Below are positions 42,880-51,812 of a stretch of 64,000 nt of DNA, piece by piece. Location of the stretch: assembly GCF_024171605.1 (NCBI RefSeq), contig NZ_JALKAA010000002.1, forward strand, positions 496,001-560,000, written 5' to 3'. The notes beneath the pieces are model-generated. The model was not told the DNA's origin. It did not search any database and was given only the letters and a program-made list of their open reading frames with translations. Each line of letters starts with the position of its first letter. The first letter of the stretch is position 1. The position numbers and the translations under genes are program-made. The DNA comes from Pontibacter sp. HSC-36F09 (GTDB lineage: Bacteria; Bacteroidota; Bacteroidia; Cytophagales; Hymenobacteraceae).

Positions 42880-43971
42880 TTGTCTATTTTATTTTACTTT
42901 CCCGATTTACGTCCAGGAGGAGCTGAGCGAGTTATGTTACAGTTGCTTAATTTTTTTCACAATAGGGGGCTTTGCGTCTCTTTACTTCTTGGTAAAAAAG
43001 AAGGACAGCTTTTAAAACAACTGAATCCCCAAATCCCTGTCTATGAGTTAGGAACTGCCGGCGCCAAGGGCTCTGTATTCTCACTTATTAGATTCTGCAG
43101 AAAACATCAACCGGACATCCTATTTGCCACATTAGGGGCTTCAGTAGCGGCGGCACTTGCAAAGCCCTTTTTGCCACGTAAAACGAAACTTATTTCTCGT
43201 TTAGGAAATACAGTTGGGGCAGAAAGAAGCATAATCAAAGGTTCCATCAGAAGGATGATAGTGATGGAATTACTTAAGCTGATTGCTAAGAAGTCTGATA
43301 TAATAATCTTTCAAAGCCAATATATGAAAAGGGACTTCTTAAAATTTATCAAAATAAATGAGTCCAAATGTCGCGTTATCTATAATCCAGTAAATATTCC
43401 TGAAGTTAATTCGAAAGCAACAGAGGAGGCAATCAATTCTGATCTTTTAGCAATAGGAAGATTGATGGAACAAAAAGACTATTTTACCCTAATCCAAAGT
43501 ATCGCTCATTACAAACGTATTACTTCTGATTCTATTAATTTAAATATTATTGGAGAAGGTCCGTTAGAAAATGAGTTGAAGGAATTAGTCAAAAGTTTAG
43601 CATTAGAAAATGAAGTTCACTTCCTAGGTTTCCAGGCCAACCCTTATAGATATCTTTCTAAATCAAAATACCTTATTTCTTCTTCTCTCTATGAAGGATT
43701 CTCAAATGTGATTTTAGAATCTCTTGCTTTGGGCGTACCAGTAATTGCTACAGACTGTCCCAGCGGCAACAGGGAAGTCCTTGAAGAGAATGTAAATGGT
43801 TTCTTTACCGAAGTAGGAAATCCAGAAAAGATGGCTAATACTATTAAACTTGCTTTGGAAACTAGACCATCGTTTGTTTCAAGTAAGTTAGCTACTGATT
43901 TGAAAACAAAGTTTGATCTTCGATTCATTGGCGAGCAGTATGTACATGTTATAAATGAATTCCAGAATTGA
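42880..43971 (+). CDS. Family 4 glycosyltransferase (TTG start)
   Basis: A 363-residue GT-B enzyme. The only sensible start is TTG at 42880, which gives MSILFYFPDLRPGGAERVML, the typical first strand and glycine-rich loop of the family; the frame closes upstream at 42838 with no ATG between. The C-terminal half has LLAIGRLMEQKDYFTLIQSI, LNIIGEGPLENELKEL, SSLYEGFSNVILESLALGVP and TDCPSGNREVL. This last form is common in galactosaminyl- and galactosyltransferases of capsule loci, but specificity is not proven. It overlaps the next gene by 4 bases. Confidence 0.9.
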   Translation: MSILFYFPDLRPGGAERVMLQLLNFFHNRGLCVSLLLGKKEGQLLKQLNPQIPVYELGTAGAKGSVFSLIRFCRKHQPDILFATLGASVAAALAKPFLPRKTKLISRLGNTVGAERSIIKGSIRRMIVMELLKLIAKKSDIIIFQSQYMKRDFLKFIKINESKCRVIYNPVNIPEVNSKATEEAINSDLLAIGRLMEQKDYFTLIQSIAHYKRITSDSINLNIIGEGPLENELKELVKSLALENEVHFLGFQANPYRYLSKSKYLISSSLYEGFSNVILESLALGVPVIATDCPSGNREVLEENVNGFFTEVGNPEKMANTIKLALETRPSFVSSKLATDLKTKFDLRFIGEQYVHVINEFQN

Positions 43972-45032
43972 GAGTTTTATTCTTTCCTAAATATACCCGT
44001 CTGGGTGCGAGTAGTAGATTGCGAACCTACCAGTATCTGCCCTATTTTAGGGAGCAAGGAATCGATGTTGAGTGCAGCCCCTTATTTGATGACTTATATT
44101 TGCAGCAGCTTTATCAAAAGAAAGCAATCAGTAAAGTAAGAATTATTCAAGCCTATATTTCAAGATTATTTAAACTCTTTGCATCAGCAAAATATGATCT
44201 TGTTGTTATAGAAAAAGAACTCTTTCCCTATTTTCCTGCGTTTGCAGAACAAGCTCTTGCATTGCTTAAAGTTAAATATATTGTTGACTATGACGATGCG
44301 ATATTTCATAACTATGATCTGCATCCCAACAAGTGGATTCGGACTCTGCTGAAAAGAAAAATTGCTAAGGTAATGAATGGGGCATCGTTAGTGGTTGCAG
44401 GCAATAAATACTTAAAAGATTATGCTCAAAAGGCAGGAACCCGGAAGACTACTATTATTCCAACAGTGATCAATACGGATCATTATACGGCAAAGAATGC
44501 TAAAAATCAGGGAGAAGTTATTATCGGATGGATAGGTTCGCCCACTACCCTAAAATATGTTAAAAATATAGTGCCTGTTTTAAAGGACCTTAGAAGTAAG
44601 TATCCTCTTAGATTACATATCATTGGTGGTAAAGCAGGAGTAGGCTTTGATAACTATGAAGAAGTATTTGAATGGTCAGAAGAAGCAGAAGTAGAACTAA
44701 TCAAGCACTTCGATATAGGTGTTATGCCCTTGAATGATGATGCTTGGGAAAAAGGAAAGTGTGGCTATAAGCTTATACAATACATGGGCTGTGGGCTGCC
44801 TGTAGTCGGCAGCCCTATAGGCGTAAATGATGAAATCATACAGGATGGAATAAATGGATACAAAGCCACAGACTTGATAAGTTGGAAGCAAGGACTCGAA
44901 AAGCTATTGGCTGATAAGAATTTGAGGGAGACTATGGGTAAAGAGGGCCGAGCTTTAGTGGAAGAGAATTATTCTTACAAAGTGGCCAAAGATAAATGGT
45001 TACAAAGCCTACTAGGAGTATATAATTTTTAA
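43968..45032 (+). CDS. Glycosyltransferase, family 4-like (TTG start, coupled)
   Basis: A 354-residue protein opening at TTG 43968 in the overlap TTGA with the preceding stop, so translation is coupled. It begins RVLFFPKYTRLGASSRLRTY and has the C-terminal donor domain with IGWIGSPTTLKYVKNIVPVL, LHIIGGKAGVGFD, FDIGVMPLNDDAWEKGKCGY and YMGCGLPVVGSP. The middle contains DYDDAIFHNYD, usual in this subgroup. Donor and acceptor unknown. Confidence 0.87.
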   Translation: MRVLFFPKYTRLGASSRLRTYQYLPYFREQGIDVECSPLFDDLYLQQLYQKKAISKVRIIQAYISRLFKLFASAKYDLVVIEKELFPYFPAFAEQALALLKVKYIVDYDDAIFHNYDLHPNKWIRTLLKRKIAKVMNGASLVVAGNKYLKDYAQKAGTRKTTIIPTVINTDHYTAKNAKNQGEVIIGWIGSPTTLKYVKNIVPVLKDLRSKYPLRLHIIGGKAGVGFDNYEEVFEWSEEAEVELIKHFDIGVMPLNDDAWEKGKCGYKLIQYMGCGLPVVGSPIGVNDEIIQDGINGYKATDLISWKQGLEKLLADKNLRETMGKEGRALVEENYSYKVAKDKWLQSLLGVYNF

Positions 45033-45062
45033 GTACACTTATATGTAAGCTTATTAAGTATA

Positions 45063-46259
45063 ATGGGCATTTTTGATGTAATAATATTATTGCTAATACC
45101 CTATTTGGTAAAGGTAGCTATTCCCTATTTTTCCAAGATAGCTGGTGTCAAATATACAAAATGGTTGTACTATTTGTGGTATTATCATGTTTTTTTTGGT
45201 GTCATCTTTATTATTTATATTCAGGTATTTGGAGGTGATGCGCTTGGCTATTGGCGAATAAAAGAGGCTAGCCTTGATGAATACTTAGAGTTAGGGCAAG
45301 GAACCGCATTTATGCATGCATTTAATTATGTATTTGTAAATGTTTTACGTCTTTCATTCTTTACTGGATCAATGATCTATACTTTTATAGGTTTCCTTGG
45401 AGTGATGTTCTTTTATCTCTCTACCGCAAAACTGGTTAAAACCAATGTAAAGGTGTATGGATATAATGTTTTCCCTTGTATCTTTTTTCTCCCAAATCTA
45501 CATTTCTGGTCATCTGGTGTAGGTAAAGATACATTGGTGTTTTTTTGTGTGGGGTTATTTCTTTTTAGCGTTATGAGCCCATTGCGCCGAAGTATAGGAA
45601 TTGCCATCGCACTTATTTTGTCCTATAATATCCGCCCTCATATCACCATATTTCTTCTAGCATCTTTCGGGATAGGCTTTCTGTTTGATAATAAATTAAA
45701 ACCGGTTCAAAAGATTTTCCTTTCATTATGTATGATAGCAGTCGCTGCAATCATATTTGATGATGTAATGCGTTTTTTGAAATTAGAAGATATGTCATCA
45801 GAAAGTGTGGAGCAGTTTTCTGATAAAAGAGTTTATAACCTTAGTAGGGGACATACAGGGTCTAGTGTGGATATTTCTTCATACCCCTTACCGCTCAAGG
45901 TTTTTACTTTTCTGTTCAGACCACTTTTCTTTGATATCCATAATGTAATGGGAGTTTTTGCTTCAATTGAAAACTTAATTATGCTAATCCTATTCACCAA
46001 AGTACTGAATATTAAAACTCTTGAACTTTTGAAACAGGCTCCTTACCAGATAAAAGGCTTGTTTTTCTTCTTTCTGATTGGAAGTATTGCTTTTTCTACT
46101 TCATTAGGCAACCTTGGCATAATGATGAGACAGAAGAATATGTTGGTGCCCGGTATGTTAATATTTATGTTTTGGGTTCTGAGTACTAGAAAAGAAGAGC
46201 TAATAGTCAGGTATAAAAGAATGAAATCGAAGATAATTCCTGTAGCAGGTATTACATAA
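45063..46259 (+). CDS. wzy: Putative repeat-unit polymerase (Wzy/EpsG-like membrane protein)
   Basis: A 398-residue protein with about 10 membrane helices and no soluble domain of note. A larger loop between helices carries GGDALGYWRIKEASLDEYLE, and FLPNLHFWSSGVGKDTLVFF and LSYNIRPHITIFL resemble segments of EpsG/Wzy proteins that join repeat units in the periplasm. No other gene in the locus fits that role, which supports the call; Wzy proteins are too diverse to be sure. It lies 30 bases after a glycosyltransferase gene. Confidence 0.7.
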   Translation: MGIFDVIILLLIPYLVKVAIPYFSKIAGVKYTKWLYYLWYYHVFFGVIFIIYIQVFGGDALGYWRIKEASLDEYLELGQGTAFMHAFNYVFVNVLRLSFFTGSMIYTFIGFLGVMFFYLSTAKLVKTNVKVYGYNVFPCIFFLPNLHFWSSGVGKDTLVFFCVGLFLFSVMSPLRRSIGIAIALILSYNIRPHITIFLLASFGIGFLFDNKLKPVQKIFLSLCMIAVAAIIFDDVMRFLKLEDMSSESVEQFSDKRVYNLSRGHTGSSVDISSYPLPLKVFTFLFRPLFFDIHNVMGVFASIENLIMLILFTKVLNIKTLELLKQAPYQIKGLFFFFLIGSIAFSTSLGNLGIMMRQKNMLVPGMLIFMFWVLSTRKEELIVRYKRMKSKIIPVAGIT

Positions 46260-46319
46260 TTGGGCAAATGCTACCAACTTAGATTACTATCTTTGCTGCT
46301 CCAAACAATTATTACCTAA

Positions 46320-47486
46320 ATGCCTCCAGTACTGATCCGTATGACTACGGTTCCCCTCTCTCTTCAAAAGCTGATCACGGCCCAGCTGCCTTATATGCGT
46401 TCCAAAGGCTTTGAACCAGTGATGGTATCTGCAGCTGGGCCGGAGTCCGAGGCGGTGGTGAGGGAGCAAGAGTCTCCACTGATTGAGATCGGGATGACCC
46501 GTAAGATCACACCTATGCAGGACCTAAGGGCATTGTGGCAATTCTATAAGCTCTGCAAAAAGCATAAGCCCGCTATTGTACATTCTCATACGCCCAAGGC
46601 CGGCATTATTGGTATGCTAGGGGCGAAGCTGGCAGGTGTGCCAGTGCGCCTGCACACGGTAGCTGGCCTGCCGCTGATGGAAACGCAGGGCAAAACCCGC
46701 CTGCTACTCGAAGCGGTAGAAAAGCTCACCTATGCCTGTGCCACCAAGGTATATCCGAACTCCACGGTACTTAAAGACTTTATCCTGAAGTGCAATTTCT
46801 GCGGTCCGGATAAAGTGAAAGTGATAGGCAATGGCAGTAGCAATGGCATCGATACCTCTTTTTTTAGCCGGGAGCAGTTAAATGAATCGAAACTGCAGGA
46901 ATTGAAAGCCAGCTTAGGTATAGGACCTGATGATTTTGTGTTCATCTTCATCGGCCGACTGGTGAAAGACAAAGGGATACAGGAGCTGGTGCAGGCCTTT
47001 GTCAGGCTGCAGCAGCAACACCTACATGTGAAGCTGCTGCTCGTGGGGCCATTCGAGCAGGACCTGGACCCTATTTCAGATGAAACACTGCAGGAAATAA
47101 AACAGAACAGCAGGATACTGTCAGTAGGCTTCCAGAACGATGTACGCCCCTACCTGGCCATCAGCCAAGCGCTGGCCTTCCCGTCCTACCGCGAAGGCTT
47201 CCCGAATGTGCCCATGCAGGCGGGTTGCTTCGGACTTCCCGCTATAGTAACCGATATCAACGGCTGTAATGAGATTATACGTCATGGCGAGAACGGCCTG
47301 ATCGTGCCGCCGAAGTTGACAGATGCTTTACAAGCAGCAATGGAGCGGTTTTTGACCGACAAAACGAGCTTTGCCCAAATGCAGGCGCAGGCGCGTCAGC
47401 TGATCGTGGAGCGCTATGAGCAGACCCATTTCTGGGAGCTTTTATTACAGGAATATCAAGCTTCTTTAAGCTTGGTTAATTCCTAA
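46320..47486 (+). CDS. Family 4 glycosyltransferase, PglA-like
   Basis: A 388-residue GT-B enzyme. It has IVHSHTPKAGIIGMLGAKLAG with VRLHTVAGLPLMETQGKTR, a stretch typical of PglA-type transferases that add the second sugar to undecaprenyl-diphospho-bacillosamine, and the donor domain FIFIGRLVKDKGIQELVQAF and FPSYREGFPNVPMQAG. The fit with the bacillosamine genes at 48920-53744 makes the second-sugar role attractive, but it is inferred. Base composition is more balanced here than in the AT-rich genes before it. Confidence 0.82.
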   Translation: MPPVLIRMTTVPLSLQKLITAQLPYMRSKGFEPVMVSAAGPESEAVVREQESPLIEIGMTRKITPMQDLRALWQFYKLCKKHKPAIVHSHTPKAGIIGMLGAKLAGVPVRLHTVAGLPLMETQGKTRLLLEAVEKLTYACATKVYPNSTVLKDFILKCNFCGPDKVKVIGNGSSNGIDTSFFSREQLNESKLQELKASLGIGPDDFVFIFIGRLVKDKGIQELVQAFVRLQQQHLHVKLLLVGPFEQDLDPISDETLQEIKQNSRILSVGFQNDVRPYLAISQALAFPSYREGFPNVPMQAGCFGLPAIVTDINGCNEIIRHGENGLIVPPKLTDALQAAMERFLTDKTSFAQMQAQARQLIVERYEQTHFWELLLQEYQASLSLVNS

Positions 47487-47489
47487 AAC

Positions 47490-47516
47490 TTGAGTTTGTA
47501 TTTTATACTAAGTTTG
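47490..47516 (+). promoter_or_regulatory. Candidate internal promoter before ugd
   Basis: TTG at 47490-47492 and TAagTTTG at 47509-47516 with a 16-base spacer, shorter than ideal. The start codon of ugd follows 23 bases later. It could uncouple the ugd/pgl part from the AT-rich genes upstream. Confidence 0.4.
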
Positions 47517-47539
47517 TACTTCATTAATAACATTTACCT

Positions 47540-48892
47540 ATGAGAATAGCTGTAGTTGGCACCGGTTACGTGGGCCTGGTGACGGGCACCTGCTTTGCCG
47601 AGGTGGGCATTGACGTGACCTGCATCGACATCGACTCCAAGAAGATAGACAACCTCAAGCAGGGCATCTTGCCCATCTACGAGTCCGGCCTGGAGGAGAT
47701 GGTATTGCGCAACTCCCAGAAGGAGCGCCTTTCTTTCTCCACTAACCTTGCTGAGAGTGTGCAGGGCTGCCAGGTGGCCTTCATCGCCGTGGGCACACCT
47801 CCGGGCGAAGACGGCTCAGCCGACCTGAAGTACGTGCTGGCCGTGGCCCGCGAGATCGGCCGCTCCATGACCGACTACCTGGTGGTGGTGACCAAGAGCA
47901 CCGTACCGGTAGGCACAGCGGCCAAGGTGCGCCGCGCGATCCGCGAGGAGCTCGAGGCCCGCAGCGCCGACATCGCCTTCGACGTGGCCTCCAACCCCGA
48001 GTTTTTGAAGGAGGGCGCCGCCATCGACGACTTCCTCAAGCCCGACCGCATCGTGGTGGGCGTGGACTCCGAGCGCGCCGAGCAGGTAATGGCCAAGCTC
48101 TACAAGCCATTTCTGATGAACGGCCACCCCCTGATTTTCATGGACATCCCGTCGGCGGAGATGACCAAGTACGCGGCCAACGCCATGCTGGCCACCAAGA
48201 TCTCGTTCATGAACGACATCGCCAACCTGTGCGAGATCATGGGCGCCGACGTGAACATGGTGCGCAAGGGCATCGGCTCGGACGCCCGCATCGGCAACAA
48301 GTTCATCTACCCGGGCATCGGCTACGGCGGAAGCTGCTTCCCCAAGGACGTGAAGGCCCTCATCAAGACGGCCTCCGAGAACGGCTACCAGATGGAGGTG
48401 CTCAAGTCCGTGGAGACGGTGAACGATCGTCAGAAGTCAGTGCTCTTCAATAAGGTAATGAACTACTATTCAGGTGACCTTTCAGGCAAGACCTTTGCCG
48501 TTTGGGGACTTTCTTTTAAACCCAAAACCGACGACATGCGCGAGGCGCCCTCGCTGGTGATCATCGAGAAGCTGCTCGAGCAGGGCGCCAAGGTAAAGGC
48601 CTACGACCCGGTGGCCATGAAGGAGGCCAAGCACTCGCTTGGTGATACGATCGAGTACGGCAAGGACGAGTACGAAACGCTCATCGACGCTGACGCGCTG
48701 CTGCTGGTGACCGAGTGGCCTGAGTTCCGCTCACCTAACTTTGCTGTAGTGAACAAGCTGATGAAGGAGAAGGTCGTGTTCGACGGAAGAAACATCTACG
48801 ACGCCCGCGAGATGGAGGAGAAGGGCTTCACCTACTTCGGCATCGGCGTCAAGCAGGCCATGGTTCCACAACAAACAAAGGAGACGGTATAG
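47540..48892 (+). CDS. ugd: UDP-glucose 6-dehydrogenase
   Basis: A 450-residue enzyme with IAVVGTGYVGLVTGTCFAEV (3-22), the catalytic cysteine 266 in GYGGSCFPKDVKAL, and the C-terminal domain with FAVWGLSFKPKTDDMREAPS. It oxidises UDP-glucose to UDP-glucuronate, the substrate of the CapI-like epimerase at 28837-29895. GC is very high over most of the gene (a sample line is 68 percent), but 48425-48535 drops to the level of the flanks, so the gene is itself a mosaic. Confidence 0.96.
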   Translation: MRIAVVGTGYVGLVTGTCFAEVGIDVTCIDIDSKKIDNLKQGILPIYESGLEEMVLRNSQKERLSFSTNLAESVQGCQVAFIAVGTPPGEDGSADLKYVLAVAREIGRSMTDYLVVVTKSTVPVGTAAKVRRAIREELEARSADIAFDVASNPEFLKEGAAIDDFLKPDRIVVGVDSERAEQVMAKLYKPFLMNGHPLIFMDIPSAEMTKYAANAMLATKISFMNDIANLCEIMGADVNMVRKGIGSDARIGNKFIYPGIGYGGSCFPKDVKALIKTASENGYQMEVLKSVETVNDRQKSVLFNKVMNYYSGDLSGKTFAVWGLSFKPKTDDMREAPSLVIIEKLLEQGAKVKAYDPVAMKEAKHSLGDTIEYGKDEYETLIDADALLLVTEWPEFRSPNFAVVNKLMKEKVVFDGRNIYDAREMEEKGFTYFGIGVKQAMVPQQTKETV

Positions 48893-48919
48893 GCCAAATT
48901 TATTCGTTAAAAGATTACA

Positions 48920-49537
48920 ATGAAGGTATATAGCCGTTATTTTAAACGCCCAATCGATTTCGTCTTAAGCCTGAGCGCCTTTATTGTTCTTCTTCCAGTT
49001 TTTCTGGTAGTGAGCTCATTACTCGTAGTAGCTAACAATAGAAAGCCTTTCTTTTTGCAGCCTCGCCCCGGCAAAGATGGCCGTATCTTCCGGGTGATTA
49101 AATTCAAAACCATGAATGATAAGCGAGATAATCAAGGAAACCTCTTGCCTGATGCGGACAGACTTACCACAATTGGAGCTTTCGTGCGCAAGACCTCCCT
49201 CGATGAAATTCCTCAGTTGTTGAATGTGATAAAAGGAGAAATGTCGCTTATCGGCCCAAGACCTTTGCTGGTAGAGTACGTATCCCTCTACAATGAAGTG
49301 CAGCGCCGTCGTCATGAAGTGCGCCCAGGCATTACTGGCTGGGCACAGGTAAACGGCCGCAATGCCATCAGTTGGGAAGAGAAATTTCGCTACGATATAT
49401 GGTATGTCGATAATATCTCTTTTTTGCTGGATGTGAAGATTATTTTCATGACCATTGGAAAAGTGTTTAAGTCAGAGGGGATAAGTGCAGAGGGGGTTGC
49501 TACGATGGAGCGGTTTAGGGGGACACCTCACCAGTAG
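48920..49537 (+). CDS. pglC: Initiating sugar-phosphate transferase, PglC-like
   Basis: A 205-residue monotopic phosphoglycosyl transferase. It has the membrane re-entrant helix (DFVLSLSAFIVLLPVFLVVS, 13-32), FFLQPRPGKDGRIFRVIKFK, the catalytic pair in RKTSLDEIPQLLNVIKGEMS, LIGPRPLLVEY and RPGITGWAQVNGRNAISW. The small size without extra helices is that of PglC, not the larger WbaP. It moves a sugar phosphate, here probably di-N-acetylbacillosamine phosphate, to undecaprenyl phosphate and so starts the repeat unit. The other genes of that sugar follow. Confidence 0.92.
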   Translation: MKVYSRYFKRPIDFVLSLSAFIVLLPVFLVVSSLLVVANNRKPFFLQPRPGKDGRIFRVIKFKTMNDKRDNQGNLLPDADRLTTIGAFVRKTSLDEIPQLLNVIKGEMSLIGPRPLLVEYVSLYNEVQRRRHEVRPGITGWAQVNGRNAISWEEKFRYDIWYVDNISFLLDVKIIFMTIGKVFKSEGISAEGVATMERFRGTPHQ

Positions 49538-49606
49538 AATCTTGTTTCAGGCCAGACCAGCCTTAAGCCCTAATGCCCTCAACTTAAGCCATGAACAGTC
49601 CAAACT

Positions 49607-49686
49607 GTCATCTCGACGATAGGAGAGATCTGGGTTATTTCAGAATATGATCACTATTTCAGATTTCTCATTACATTCGAAATGAC
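49607..49686. repeat. R2 family element, copy 4 (80 bp)
   Basis: Ends GTCATCTCGACGATAGGAGA and TTCGAAATGAC, 80 bases in all, with the same internal AGATCTGG and CAGATTTCTC words as the other copies. It fills most of the gap between pglC and pglD. Confidence 0.8.
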
Positions 49687-49732
49687 AAACTGAGAATTCT
49701 TACCTTTGCAGCACATCATACCTGAACCAATC

Positions 49733-50338
49733 ATGTACCTGTACGGCGCGAGCGGACATGCGAAAGTGATCATCGATATCCTGCGGGATATGGGTATACC
49801 TGTGTTGGGTGCTTTTGATAAAAATCCTGCTATAAAGGAAGTTGGAGGTATACCTGTATTGGGGGCTGAGGTGGAGCAGGATATGGAAAAGCCTGTAATC
49901 ATCAGCATCGGTGATAATGCTATTCGCCGCCGAGTTGCTGAACAACTAAAGCTGGCCTTTGGCAATGCCATCCACCCCACAGCAATTATCTCACCTTCTG
50001 TTACCATTGCAGAAGGTACTGTCGTGATGCAGGGAGCCATTATACAGGCTGACGCTCAAATCGGGCGGCATGCGATCATCAACACAGGGGCCAGCATCGA
50101 CCATGACTGTAAGATAGGCGACTTTGCCCATATCTCACCGGGAGCGGTGCTGAGCGGGAACGTGCAGGTAGGGGAGGGTACACACATTGGTGCTGGTGCT
50201 GTAGTGATTCCAAATCTGAAAATAGGGAAGTGGTGCAAAATAGGCGCGGGCGCAGTCGTAATACGCGATATACCTGATGGCGTGACTGCCGTAGGCAATC
50301 CGGCCCGAATTATAAAAGAACATCTGACAAACATATGA
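49733..50338 (+). CDS. pglD: UDP-4-amino-sugar N-acetyltransferase (PglD/NeuD family)
   Basis: A 201-residue protein from the ATG at 49733; a TTG 27 bases upstream is part of a TAccTTTG box (49701-49708) that is more likely promoter. It opens MYLYGASGHAKVIIDIL (the nucleotide-binding part of PglD) and continues as a left-handed beta-helix of hexapeptide repeats: IISPSVTIAEGTVVMQGAII, HISPGAVLSGNVQVGEGTHI, GAGAVVIRDIPDGVTAVGNP. The catalytic histidine is in GASIDHDCKIGD. It acetylates the C4 amine of UDP-2-acetamido-4-amino sugars. It overlaps pglE by 4 bases. It is the only such acetyltransferase in the locus. Confidence 0.9.
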   Translation: MYLYGASGHAKVIIDILRDMGIPVLGAFDKNPAIKEVGGIPVLGAEVEQDMEKPVIISIGDNAIRRRVAEQLKLAFGNAIHPTAIISPSVTIAEGTVVMQGAIIQADAQIGRHAIINTGASIDHDCKIGDFAHISPGAVLSGNVQVGEGTHIGAGAVVIPNLKIGKWCKIGAGAVVIRDIPDGVTAVGNPARIIKEHLTNI

Positions 50339-51468
50339 ATCCAAAGATCTGGCTCTCTTCCCCGCACATGGGCACAAACGAGTTTAAGAATGTTAAAGAG
50401 GCTTTTGATACCAACTGGATCGCTCCACTAGGTCCGCATGTAGATGGCTTTGAGCGTGACCTGGCCGACTTCCTGAGGGAAGGTATGCATGTGGCGGCGC
50501 TGAGCTCCGGCACGGCGGCGCTGCACCTGGCGCTGATTATGCTAGGGGTGAAGGCGGGTGATGAAGTGATCTGCCAGAGCATGACCTTTTCGGCCTCAGC
50601 CAACCCGATCGCGTACCAGGGCGCCATCCCAGTGTTTGTGGACAGCGAGGACCGCACTTGGAACATGTCACCTGACCTGCTGGAACTGGCCATTCAGGAT
50701 AGAATGCGCAAAGGCAAAAAGCCGAAGGCGATCATCGTGGTGCACCTGTATGGTATGCCAGCCGAAATGGATCGCATCATGGCCATAGCCGACCGCCACG
50801 AGATACCGGTGGTGGAGGATGCTGCTGAGGCGGTAGGCTCTTCTTTCAAAGGGCAGAAGCTAGGGACTTTCGGGGCCATGAGTATCCTCTCGTTCAACGG
50901 AAACAAGATCATCACAACATCAGGCGGTGGAGCGCTGGTTTCGAACAACGAAGCCTATATCAAGCAGGCTCGTTTCCTGGCGACACAGGCCCGCGATGCG
51001 GCTCCGCACTACCAGCATTCGCACATCGGGTATAACTATCGCATGAGCAACGTGTGCGCTGCCATCGGCCGTGGACAAATGGACGTGCTGCTGGAGCGTG
51101 TACAGCAACGTCGCGCCAACTATACCTTCTATCAGAAGACGCTGGCTGCTATACCTGCGATTCAGTTTGCAGAGGAGCCCAATGGGGAGTATTACTCCAA
51201 CCGCTGGTTGAGCACAGTGCTGGTAGATGATAGCCAGGGGATAAGCCGTGAGGACATCCGCCTGGCACTGGAGAAGGAGAACATCGAATCGCGCCCACTC
51301 TGGAAGCCGATGCACCTGCAACCGGTATTTGCCAACGCGCCTTATTATGGCGACGGGACCAGCGATCGCTTGTTTGATCAGGGACTGTGCCTGCCTTCGG
51401 GGTCCAATATGACGGATGAGGAAAGGGAACGAGTAGTGGACTGCATCAAAGCCTGTTTCGCCCAATAG
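50335..51468 (+). CDS. pglE: UDP-4-keto-sugar aminotransferase (PglE-like)
   Basis: A 377-residue DegT/DnrJ/EryC1/StrS aminotransferase with the PLP lysine K191 in SFNGNKIITTSGGG, IWLSSPHMGTNEFKNVKEAF at the start, VVEDAAEAVGSSFKGQKLGT and HSHIGYNYRMSNVCAA. It should aminate C4 of UDP-4-keto-6-deoxy-GlcNAc, made by the PglF-like enzyme downstream, for acetylation by PglD. It is the paralogue of the legC product but has higher GC. A strong terminator follows. Confidence 0.92.
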   Translation: MNPKIWLSSPHMGTNEFKNVKEAFDTNWIAPLGPHVDGFERDLADFLREGMHVAALSSGTAALHLALIMLGVKAGDEVICQSMTFSASANPIAYQGAIPVFVDSEDRTWNMSPDLLELAIQDRMRKGKKPKAIIVVHLYGMPAEMDRIMAIADRHEIPVVEDAAEAVGSSFKGQKLGTFGAMSILSFNGNKIITTSGGGALVSNNEAYIKQARFLATQARDAAPHYQHSHIGYNYRMSNVCAAIGRGQMDVLLERVQQRRANYTFYQKTLAAIPAIQFAEEPNGEYYSNRWLSTVLVDDSQGISREDIRLALEKENIESRPLWKPMHLQPVFANAPYYGDGTSDRLFDQGLCLPSGSNMTDEERERVVDCIKACFAQ

Positions 51469-51486
51469 AAAAGATGAATTATAAAT

Positions 51487-51536
51487 AAAATCCGGCTGTG
51501 CTTTAGCATAATATGCAAAGCACAGCCGGATTTTTA
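51487..51536 (+). terminator. Terminator between pglE and pglF
   Basis: A long stem, AATCCGGCTGTGCTTT with its complement around loop AGCATAATATGC, followed by five T residues. The rest of the gap to 51812 is AT-rich with no gene; pglF therefore probably has its own promoter, though no clean box is seen. Confidence 0.9.
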
Positions 51537-51812
51537 CGTATAGGTAGTAACTATTTCAATTGAGAAACAACAAGTTAAAGACTGAGTTTTCAGTTTTTTT
51601 CTCTAATTTTGGACAGCATATGTATCTTTTAAATTGTGAAGGATATAATTATGCTGGTGAAGCTGCGTTAAGGTTTAGTTAAGGTATGAACTGTTAACTA
51701 AATTCTGATGTGACTGGGAACTTTTGACTGGACAAAACAGGTATTAATTTAAATTAAAACCCACTCCAGCCTTTTGCCGTAACCTAAGCTCTTCTCTACC
51801 CGAGACTACCGT

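Noticed and set aside
49706-49732. TTG start for pglD 27 bases upstream of the ATG
   Set aside because: The TTG is part of a TAccTTTG promoter-type box, and the family begins at the ATG with MYLYGASGH.
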